Positions 54,264-61,903 of a stretch of 64,000 nt of DNA are shown here, piece by piece. The stretch spans positions 332,262-396,261 of the forward strand of contig CAVZGP010000030.1 of assembly GCA_963774765.1 (NCBI GenBank). The letters are read 5' to 3'. The DNA is from Sva-07 sp963774765 (GTDB taxonomy: Bacteria > Actinomycetota > Acidimicrobiia > Acidimicrobiales > Ilumatobacteraceae). Below the pieces are notes generated by a model, which saw only the letters and a program-made list of their open reading frames with translations, did no database searches and was not told the DNA's origin. Position numbers and translations under genes: made by a program. How positions within the stretch are numbered: the stretch's first letter is position 1; the number at the start of each line of letters is the position of its first letter.

Positions 54264-54345
54264 GGTGGCTCCTCGGTTGATGACGTCGACGGAGGAGGGA
54301 GTCGGTGACGTGATCATGCGCACGCCGGTGTCACAGAGTTGGGAG
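54258..54345 (-). promoter_or_regulatory. conserved leader/promoter of the orphan RHH gene
   Basis: Second copy of the leader found upstream of TA pair 1. The blocks keep their order and spacing while the DNA between them differs, which suggests functional sites (promoter/operator and ribosome-binding site) rather than a simple duplication. A TGTGACAC-like motif also precedes the DUF222 gene near 46060-46070. Confidence 0.45.
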
Positions 54346-54411
54346 ACCGCTGCCGAGCGCGATCTCGTGGGGATCGACCGAACGGCGGGGACGCTCGTAG
54401 CCGGCCCGAGT

Positions 54412-55530
54412 TCACCGCCAGGAGTGTGGCTGGCCGGTGATCCCCGCGAGGCGGGTGGCGGTGAAGGGATTCGTGCCGGCCGGGCGCAGGCCGAGCGCTT
54501 CGTCCGCGAGGTCGGCGAGATGTTCACCGATCGCCGGGGTGAACTTGAAGCCGTGACCACCGAAGCCGACGCCGACCACGATGGGGCCGTCGCGATCGAG
54601 CACGAAGTCGTCGGTGGCGCTCGACGCGTACAGGCACACGGTGCTCCGCAACGCCGTGGGTTCGACGCCGGGCAGCCAGTCGCGGGCGTACTCCTCGAGC
54701 GCCTCGACGGCACCGGGAACCTGCGACGGGCGATCGTCCGGATCGATCTCCGGCCCGACGCCGTGCAGGCCGGCCTTGACGAGCCCATCCGGAGTGCCGA
54801 GCCCATATGCCAGCGTGTCACCGCGCTGGATGAAGCTCGGCCACGGCCCGCGAGTCGGTTGGAAGAACGCCACCGTCTCCGCGGTCACCGTGATGGGCGG
54901 CACCAACGTGGCAGCGACGTCCGGTTCCAGCAGCTCGCTCGACCAGCCTGCGGCGGCGACCACCGCGACACGTGCCGTCACGACGTCGCCTCCGATGGTC
55001 ACCGCCACTCCGGAGCCCGTCCGCCGGACCGCGCGCACCGGTGCTTCGAAGCGAATCTCCGCGCCGGCATCGACCGCTTGGTCCCAGCAGGCCTCGAGTG
55101 TGAGATCTGCGCGCACCCGGCCGCCGTCGGGCTGATGGAGCACCGGCCCGTCGAATCGCACTCCTGGCCATCGCGCCGCTGCTTCCTGCGGCGTCATCAT
55201 CTCGGTACGCACTCCGGCCGCAGCACACGCCGATTCCACCGCAGCGAGTTCGGCGTCGTCGCCGTGATCGACGACCCCGTTCGCGTCGAGCAGGGGTTGC
55301 CCGGCACCCGCCTGCAGCAGATGCCACCCGGCCAAGGATTCCTGTGCCAGGGTCACGTAGGCCGGGTCGGTGTACCCGAATCGGAAGATGCGTTCCGCCC
55401 CGTGCGATGAGCCGCGATCGTGACCCCGAGCGAAGCGGTCGAGGAGCAAGACCGACCTGCCCCGGCGAGCCAGTGCCCACGTGGTGGCCGCCCCTGCCAT
55501 TCCCGCACCGATCACGACGACATCAGGCAT
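54412..55530 (-). CDS. FAD-dependent oxidoreductase, monomeric sarcosine oxidase/MTOX-like
   Basis: A 372-residue DAO-superfamily flavoprotein. The FAD-binding VVVIGAGMAGAATTWALARRG opens the protein, RGSSHGAERIFRFGY and the C-terminal GVGFGGHGFKFTPAIGEHLADLA match monomeric sarcosine oxidase and N-methyltryptophan oxidase, and the Cys in STVCLYASSATDDFVLD sits where these enzymes bind FAD covalently. The likely activity is oxidative demethylation of an N-methylated amino acid, giving formaldehyde and hydrogen peroxide. I chose the ATG at 55528-55530. It lies between the TA patch and the DUF2804 gene. Confidence 0.87.
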   Translation of the reverse strand: MPDVVVIGAGMAGAATTWALARRGRSVLLLDRFARGHDRGSSHGAERIFRFGYTDPAYVTLAQESLAGWHLLQAGAGQPLLDANGVVDHGDDAELAAVESACAAAGVRTEMMTPQEAAARWPGVRFDGPVLHQPDGGRVRADLTLEACWDQAVDAGAEIRFEAPVRAVRRTGSGVAVTIGGDVVTARVAVVAAAGWSSELLEPDVAATLVPPITVTAETVAFFQPTRGPWPSFIQRGDTLAYGLGTPDGLVKAGLHGVGPEIDPDDRPSQVPGAVEALEEYARDWLPGVEPTALRSTVCLYASSATDDFVLDRDGPIVVGVGFGGHGFKFTPAIGEHLADLADEALGLRPAGTNPFTATRLAGITGQPHSWR

Positions 55531-55591
55531 CACGACAGTCTGCAGCACCGCACGGGTGCCCTGCAGTAGCGGCGCTGATGACGCGCATCGG

Positions 55592-56608
55592 TCACCAGCG
55601 GTTGCGGGCCTCCTCGGCGAAGCCGTCGATCCCCTCGAGCGTCGCAGGCACACCATCGTCGCCGCAGACGGTGCCGGCCCAGGTGCCGAAACACTGGTGC
55701 ACCTCCATCTTCAGCGCCTTGAGGTCGGTCGAGTCGTATCGATCGAAGAACGGCGTGAGTTCGACGTCGACCTGCGTCGACCCTGGAGTGCGCACCCGCC
55801 AGGGTCGCATCGGCTCGTCCCAGTCGTACGTCCACTCGAGTTCCTCGTGGATCTTGGTGAGCCGCCCGTCGATGCACAGCGCGTTCTCCGTGTAGCCGGT
55901 GCCTTCGGTCCACTTGCCACCGAACTGGAGTCCGATCGTTCGACCGTCGCCCGCCACACCCGACGCCGCCGCCCAGTTCCACCGGTTCGAGTACGGCCAG
56001 ACGCCGCGACCCAGGTCCTGGACCCCCCACGCCGGCGTGTCGCCGATCTCCCAGCTCCGCTCGCCCGCGCGGATCGATCCCGACGCGGGCCGTGTGTTCT
56101 GCTTCGACGTGAACTGGAAGCGCCGGTCGCTCCACGGGATCACGACGTTGAGTGACTCGTGACCCGGCGGCTTCGCCACGGAGATGTCGACATCGATCGC
56201 ACCGAGCCGAGATGACGGCGCCGATGCCCTGAGCCGGGTGGCGTCGGAGCGCTCCTCGATCGCGAGCTCGAACCCGTTCCGAGACGCGGCGACCGTCCCC
56301 GTACACACCTGCTCGGGAAGCGAGAAGCCCCGGCCGAACGGCACGAGCGTCCCGGCGTCGGCCTGCGCCCAGTCGGTGCGGTCGAGGATCCACACGCTCG
56401 ACAGCCCGGCGTAGTCGATGTCGGCGTACACGAACGACACGATGACGTCAGGGGCGATCACACACCAGTAGTCCCAACGCTTCTTGCGCCCGTACGCCCG
56501 GCTCAGATTCGCTCGGAGTGCAGGCTGACGTGACCAGCCGCGAGCGTCGGGATTCAGGCGCCCACGCTGATCACACAGATCGACCGGCCCGCAGATCTCT
56601 CGCTCCAT
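55592..56608 (-). CDS. DUF2804 family protein
   Basis: A 338-residue protein starting MEREICGPVDLCDQRGRLNPDARGWSR. The GPVDLCDxxGRLNPDARGWSRxP opening, the RKKRWDYWCVIAPDVIVSFVYADIDYAG block and WNWAAASG match what I know of DUF2804, a family of beta-rich proteins without an assigned function (some are suggested to be lipid- or carotenoid-related). No signal peptide. I chose the internal ATG at 56606-56608 for this start. The gene follows the helicase operon by 223 bp with nothing recognisable between them. Confidence 0.8.
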   Translation of the reverse strand: MEREICGPVDLCDQRGRLNPDARGWSRQPALRANLSRAYGRKKRWDYWCVIAPDVIVSFVYADIDYAGLSSVWILDRTDWAQADAGTLVPFGRGFSLPEQVCTGTVAASRNGFELAIEERSDATRLRASAPSSRLGAIDVDISVAKPPGHESLNVVIPWSDRRFQFTSKQNTRPASGSIRAGERSWEIGDTPAWGVQDLGRGVWPYSNRWNWAAASGVAGDGRTIGLQFGGKWTEGTGYTENALCIDGRLTKIHEELEWTYDWDEPMRPWRVRTPGSTQVDVELTPFFDRYDSTDLKALKMEVHQCFGTWAGTVCGDDGVPATLEGIDGFAEEARNRW

Positions 56609-56831
56609 GGCGCCATCTTCACATGGGGGTGATGGCCACGTTGCGGTCGTCGATCCGGGCGTCACAGCCAGGCATTGCCGGCGGAGCGCCCGGTGTTGCG
56701 GACCAGTCATTCGAGCCCGACCGGATCGGCATCACTGAACGCGTGCGCACGCGACCGGTTCGCACGGTGCTGACGAGATCGTGCCGGCGTCTGGCTGACG
56801 CGTCCACGGGCGCGTCGTGCACGTCGACGAC

Positions 56832-59800
56832 CTACGCAACCGCCGCCGCGGCGAACTGGGTGAAGAGATCTGCCGGGAGGCGGTGGTCGAGCTGCCAGGT
56901 GATCGCGATGGGGCGTTCGCCTTCGTGGCTGACGTACGTCGCAGGACCGAGGCACCAGAATGCCCGGTCGTCGGCGCGGAGCCGAGCGAAGAGGATCACC
57001 TTCGTTCCCGCCTCGACGTGGGTGAGGTAGCGCTGACCCGTCGGGCTTGCCAACGACGTGGTGGACTGTGACTCCCAATGGATGAGGTCGCGGCTGATGG
57101 CGTAGTCGCGGTAGCGGGTGGTCGGGGAGAAGTCGCCGCTCGACTTGTCGAGGGTGAACGCGAAGAGGTCGACCTGCTGGTCGGGGAGCCACTTCACCCC
57201 GCTGTCCCAGCGTGGGGGAATCACACCGGTGCCGTCGGCGAACGCCGCTTGGATCTCTCGCCGGGTGTACCGCGCGTGCACGTGGAGCGGTACCGGTCCG
57301 ACGGGGTCGAGCGGTTGCGTCGCGTGGGTGACGTCTCGCCGGAGCACGGCCATGAGCTCAGCGAGTTCGTCGCAGGTCTCGCGGTCAGCCCGCAGCTCGG
57401 CCAGCGCGTCGGCCTCCGTCGATGGGGCGTGCTGGTGGTACATCGAGGCGAGGAGCATCCGCGCGGCCCGTTGCTCGCGGTCGGAGAACGTCGACCACGG
57501 CCGGGCGGCACCCGATGCCAGGTCGGAGTAGAGGCCGATGCGCTCGTCGTCGTCGGTGTGCAGCAGCCGCCCGAGCGCCCTCGAGAACGTCGTGCGGTAC
57601 GTCGTTTCGGGGGCCGGCGGGAGGAACCCCGCCGCTCGGCGAAGGTCCGACCACGTGCGTGACCCTGCATAGATGTCGGTCAGCTCGAGACCGCTCTGGT
57701 CGAGGAACTCCGCCAGCGACACGTCGCCGATCGAGCGAAGCTCGGCGACTCGTTGGGGGAAGTTGCTCGGGATTGCCGACTTGATGCTGTCGAGGACGAC
57801 GTTGCGCGCTACCCGGTCGAGCTCCATATGGCAGCCGGCCGGGAGGAACGGGAAGTCTCGGTTGATCTGTCGCTCGAGGTCGGCACGAGACCCTCCGAGC
57901 AGGGCTCGGTAGCGGAGATCGAAACGGAACTCCTTGCGGTGCATGCCGACGAAGTCGAGGACCGTGCACACCGCTTTGCCGTCGGCCTTGCGGAGGCCGC
58001 GGCCGAGCTGTTGGAGGAAGAGCGTGGCGCTCTCGGTCGGGCGCAGCATCAGGATGGTGTCGACCGAGGGGACGTCGACGCCTTCGTTGAAGAGGTCGAC
58101 GGTGAAGAGGATGGCCAGGCCGCCGTTCCGGAGGTCGCGCAGGGCTCGGTCGCGTTCGTCGTCGGGTGTCTCGCCCCAGACGGCGGCTGCTGCGATGCCT
58201 CGCTTGTTGAATTCGTCGGCCATGAATCGGGCGTGGGCGACGCTGACGCAGAAGCCGAGTGCTCGCATGGTCGACGGGTCCCCGACGCGTTGGCGAAGCT
58301 GCTCGACGACTTGGCCAACCCACACGTGATCGGCCGTGTAGACGTTCGTGAGCGCAGCGACGTCGTAGCCGATGCCCCGCCGGAACGGCACCTCCCTCAG
58401 GTCGAGACCGTCGTGGATGCCGTAGTAGGCGAACGGCACGAGGTACTGCTGGTCGATGGCGTCCCAGACCCGGAGCTCGGCGGCGATACGTCCGTCGAAG
58501 AAGTCCTGCACGGCGAATCCGTCGGTACGTTCGGGCGTCGCCGTGAGTCCGAGCAGCTCCCGCGGCTGCAATCGTTCGAGGAGTGCCCGATAGGTCGGCG
58601 CGGCGGCGTGGTGGAACTCGTCGATGACGACGACGTCGAAGTGGTCGGGGTTGATCGAGTCGACGCCGGACGCCGTGAGGCTCTGGACGGATGCGAAGAC
58701 GTGCTCGAAGTCGCGCGGCCGATCCGAGCCCACCCAGAGCTCGCCGAACGATGCGTCGTGGAGCGCGTGGCGGTAGGTGAGCCGGCTCTGTTCGAGGATC
58801 TCGCGACGGTGGGCGACGAACAGCAGCCGCGCCCGCGGAAGCGTCCGGGTCAGGTTGCGGTAGTCGACCGCGGCCATCACCGTCTTGCCGGTGCCGGTTG
58901 CGGCGACCAGCAGGTTGCGGTGGTGGCCGTGAGCCCGGGCGACGTTGATGCGCTCCAGCATTCGTTCTTGGAACGGGCGCAGCGTGAGGTCGGTCGGGGG
59001 AATGGCAGAGGTGGGTCGATCGTCCGGCCGAACCGTGCGTTCACGGAACTGCTCGGCCTCGAATGGCTCGAAGTCGCCGCTCGCCCAATAGGTCTCGAAG
59101 ACGGCCGCCATCTTGGCGATGACGTCGGAGTTTCGGGTAGACGACAGCCGAACGTTCCACTCAAGTCCCGGCACCATCGCGCTGTGGGTGAGGTTCGACG
59201 ATCCGACGTAGGCGGTGGACTGCCCGCGGGCGCGATTGAAGATCCACGCCTTGGCATGGAGGCGAGTGGTGGTCTGGTCGTAGGAGACCCGGACATCGGC
59301 GCCGACGGCGGTGAGTGCGTCGAGCGCTTCGACCTGGGTGCTGTTCGTGTAGGTGGTGGTGAGGAGCCGAACCCGGCCGCCGTTGTCGAGGTGGCGGCGA
59401 AGCGCCGTGAGCATGGGGGCGATTCCCGACAGTCGGACGAACGCGACCAGAACGTCGATGCTGTGCGCTGACGGAACTTCGGCGATCAGCTCATGCAGGA
59501 CCCGGGGCTCGCCGGGGGCGTTGACGAGCAACGTACTGTCGCGCAGTGCGGTGAGCGGCCGCTCAATGGATTGGAACGAGCCATCGGGCAACCGCGGCTC
59601 GACGGCTGAAAGAAGCATCGCGGGCGGGGTGAGTCCGAGATCGTCGAGTGCGCCAGGAGATCGAGCAGCCAGGAGGTCAACGACGTCCTGGACGATCGCT
59701 AAGCCCGTAGTTGTCCGCTCGTCGTCGCTCAGCGACTCGAGAACGATGGACACGACGCGCCCGACGTGCTCGGCGAGTCTCGATGAAGCCTCAGCTGAGG

Positions 59801-59915
59801 GCAACGGATCGAGGCGGGCTCGTGATGCTTCCTCGAGTCGGTTGACGATGCTCTGCAGCGCGTCTGTGACGAGCTCGTCGTAGAGCCCGGCAACCAGTGC
59901 ACCTTCTTCACCCAC
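56832..59915 (-). CDS. PLD nuclease - SF2 helicase - DUF3427 protein (putative anti-phage)
   Basis: A 1027-residue three-part protein. Residues about 110-290 are a phospholipase D-like nuclease with the HxK motif RLHAKAWIFN followed by YVGSSNLTHSA. Residues about 310-620 are a DEAD/DEAH helicase: ATGTGKTVMA (Walker A), VVIDEFHHA (DEFHH variant of motif II), GLTATPERTDG, FVDLFNEGVDVPSV and QQLGRGLRKADGK (motif VI). The last 270 residues form the DUF3427 domain. The combination is recurrent in anti-phage and restriction islands. It starts 63 bp downstream of the helicase gene at 59979 and may be in the same transcript. A DNA- or RNA-cleaving defence function is inferred. Confidence 0.88.
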   Translation of the reverse strand: MGEEGALVAGLYDELVTDALQSIVNRLEEASRARLDPLPSAEASSRLAEHVGRVVSIVLESLSDDERTTTGLAIVQDVVDLLAARSPGALDDLGLTPPAMLLSAVEPRLPDGSFQSIERPLTALRDSTLLVNAPGEPRVLHELIAEVPSAHSIDVLVAFVRLSGIAPMLTALRRHLDNGGRVRLLTTTYTNSTQVEALDALTAVGADVRVSYDQTTTRLHAKAWIFNRARGQSTAYVGSSNLTHSAMVPGLEWNVRLSSTRNSDVIAKMAAVFETYWASGDFEPFEAEQFRERTVRPDDRPTSAIPPTDLTLRPFQERMLERINVARAHGHHRNLLVAATGTGKTVMAAVDYRNLTRTLPRARLLFVAHRREILEQSRLTYRHALHDASFGELWVGSDRPRDFEHVFASVQSLTASGVDSINPDHFDVVVIDEFHHAAAPTYRALLERLQPRELLGLTATPERTDGFAVQDFFDGRIAAELRVWDAIDQQYLVPFAYYGIHDGLDLREVPFRRGIGYDVAALTNVYTADHVWVGQVVEQLRQRVGDPSTMRALGFCVSVAHARFMADEFNKRGIAAAAVWGETPDDERDRALRDLRNGGLAILFTVDLFNEGVDVPSVDTILMLRPTESATLFLQQLGRGLRKADGKAVCTVLDFVGMHRKEFRFDLRYRALLGGSRADLERQINRDFPFLPAGCHMELDRVARNVVLDSIKSAIPSNFPQRVAELRSIGDVSLAEFLDQSGLELTDIYAGSRTWSDLRRAAGFLPPAPETTYRTTFSRALGRLLHTDDDERIGLYSDLASGAARPWSTFSDREQRAARMLLASMYHQHAPSTEADALAELRADRETCDELAELMAVLRRDVTHATQPLDPVGPVPLHVHARYTRREIQAAFADGTGVIPPRWDSGVKWLPDQQVDLFAFTLDKSSGDFSPTTRYRDYAISRDLIHWESQSTTSLASPTGQRYLTHVEAGTKVILFARLRADDRAFWCLGPATYVSHEGERPIAITWQLDHRLPADLFTQFAAAAVA

Positions 59916-59978
59916 CTGGTGATGTTGGCATGTGGCGCTCTATCGACTGGACAGGAAGCGGTACTGATCGAAGGTCGA

Positions 59979-61811
59979 TCAGAGCACTCGAAGTTCGGCA
60001 CGGGGCGCCGCCCAGTGCTCAAACGTTGACTGGAAGCCGGCGATATTCAAATCGCTGTTCACCACGGAGAGGTAGCCGACACTGCCGCTGGCGCGACCAG
60101 CGATTCGGGTCATTGCGACGTAGGCGAGCCGTCGGGAGTTCTCGCTGCGTCGGATTCCCATCACGAGCGCCGGAGTTTCCCAACCCTTGAAGCTGTGGAT
60201 GGTGCATCCCTTCACGCCGTCGGCGTCGGGCCAGAAGCGCCGCTTGCGCATCGGCCGAGCAGGCTTGTGGTTGCTGAAGATGTGGTGCACCGCGTGCCCG
60301 GCCCCTTCAATCTCCGCGACCGCATCGACTCCGTCGTTGTGGCTCTCGCAGAGGAACACGATGTCGCGTGGCGACAAGGTGGGGTTCTCGGCGAGGAGCC
60401 GGACCACCTCTTGGCCGATTGATCGCCCGAGATCGCGTGTCCGGTCGACGTTGAACCAGTGGCGCTGAGTCGCACTCGATCGTTGAACAACGTCGTCGTG
60501 GTCGCCCAGGACTTCGCCTGAGAGCCGTTCGCCCGTCAGGAAGCGCTGCGCGAACGCATTGGCGATCGGCACGATGTCGCCCGGCATGCGGTACGAGCCC
60601 TTCAGCTCGGTCCAAGGGCCAGAGAAGCCGGCGCCGAGCATCCGCTCGTTGTCAGTCCACGACTGCTTCTCGTACACGTCCTGTGTTGGGTCGGCCACGA
60701 GCAGCATCTCGCCGTCTGATCTCACGACGTGGTGCCGAAGCAGGTTCCACCATTCGAGGGTGAAGTCTTGGCCTTCGTCGATGAGCACGGCGTCGAAGCG
60801 AGGCATGCTCCCCTCGCTCAGCGCTTGCTCAGCCTTGATCACGAGGGCGTCGAAGTCGTCGTGGCCGGGAGGGCAGGTCAACTCGACGCCTGCACGCTCG
60901 GCGTCATCAACGATTCGATGGCAGAGACCGTGGAAGCTGGTGACGGTGACGAGCGTCGGGTTCGCTCCGTACTCCTGGCAGCGGGCATTGACGAGCGTGC
61001 GCAGGTAGTTCGACAGCGTGACGTTGAAGGACAGCACGAGGACCTGGTGACCCGTCGCTGCAAGCGATGCTGCTCGCGCTGCCAGACCGAACGACTTGCC
61101 GCATCCGGCGGGTCCGCGGACGCGTCGGATGCGTGCGTTCCTCGGGTTGGTCGCGATGTCCTTGGCATCGCGGCTGAGCTGCGCCGGGTTCTGCAACTCG
61201 GCGAGGATCTCCGACTTGGCCAAGTGGCGCTTGACCCGTTCGATCGATTCGGGCCGTGGGATAGGGCAGCCGCGTCCCCTCACGATCTGTTCGATCGATT
61301 GTTTGAGCCCGTCGCCGCCCCAGACCTCAATTGCGAGTTCGTCGTCGGTCACGCTCGGTCGTTCGAGCAACTTCCGGGCACCTTCGTTCGCGTACTGAGG
61401 AAGGACGACGACTGCACGTACGGCCACGGTTGGCCTCTGGTTGTCGCCGGGGAGCGCAAAGAACTGGTCGAAGATCGTCGAGCGGTAGCGGTACGCCTGA
61501 TAGCGGGGCATCTCCGTCGATCGGCTCCACCCTGATTCGCACGATCGGTACTCGATGGCGCCGTCATCGGTCTGCCGATAGCCGGCGTTCGCCCAGTCCT
61601 TCACCTCGATCGCGCACACGCCGTAGTGATCGTGCACCGCGATGAAGTCCGGGATGTCGTGGGCGATGCGGGGCTGCACGTAGATCGTCCATCCGTCGTC
61701 GAGGGACGACAGGGCACGAGCGACGCACTGCTCGCCGGCGTTCAGGGGCGTGACCAGCTGACCGAGGTCGCAAAGCGATGGTTTGAAGATGGCCACCCAA
61801 CCTCCTGCCAT
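59979..61811 (-). CDS. NERD nuclease-domain/UvrD-like helicase
   Basis: A 610-residue protein. The N-terminus is a NERD nuclease module (HDIPDFIAVHDHYGVCAIEVKDW, with the D, E-x-K pattern of the PD-(D/E)XK fold). Then an SF1 helicase: Walker A RGPAGCGKSFGLAARA, LVLSFNVTLSNYLR, motif II DAVLIDEGQDFTLEWW, LVADPTQDVYEK, and the C-terminal VKGCTIHSFKGWETPALVMG and YVAMTR. Such NERD-helicases occur in DNA-defence islands. I chose the ATG at 61809-61811. It is divergent from hsdM by 92 bp. Confidence 0.87.
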   Translation of the reverse strand: MAGGWVAIFKPSLCDLGQLVTPLNAGEQCVARALSSLDDGWTIYVQPRIAHDIPDFIAVHDHYGVCAIEVKDWANAGYRQTDDGAIEYRSCESGWSRSTEMPRYQAYRYRSTIFDQFFALPGDNQRPTVAVRAVVVLPQYANEGARKLLERPSVTDDELAIEVWGGDGLKQSIEQIVRGRGCPIPRPESIERVKRHLAKSEILAELQNPAQLSRDAKDIATNPRNARIRRVRGPAGCGKSFGLAARAASLAATGHQVLVLSFNVTLSNYLRTLVNARCQEYGANPTLVTVTSFHGLCHRIVDDAERAGVELTCPPGHDDFDALVIKAEQALSEGSMPRFDAVLIDEGQDFTLEWWNLLRHHVVRSDGEMLLVADPTQDVYEKQSWTDNERMLGAGFSGPWTELKGSYRMPGDIVPIANAFAQRFLTGERLSGEVLGDHDDVVQRSSATQRHWFNVDRTRDLGRSIGQEVVRLLAENPTLSPRDIVFLCESHNDGVDAVAEIEGAGHAVHHIFSNHKPARPMRKRRFWPDADGVKGCTIHSFKGWETPALVMGIRRSENSRRLAYVAMTRIAGRASGSVGYLSVVNSDLNIAGFQSTFEHWAAPRAELRVL

Positions 61812-61903
61812 GGACGGTGGTGACCCCTTATCGGCAGAAGTGCACCCATGCTTGAGTCGCCGCCCCGAGGAAGTCGGCGGCACTCGCCGCCGGCCGTGCC
61901 ACT

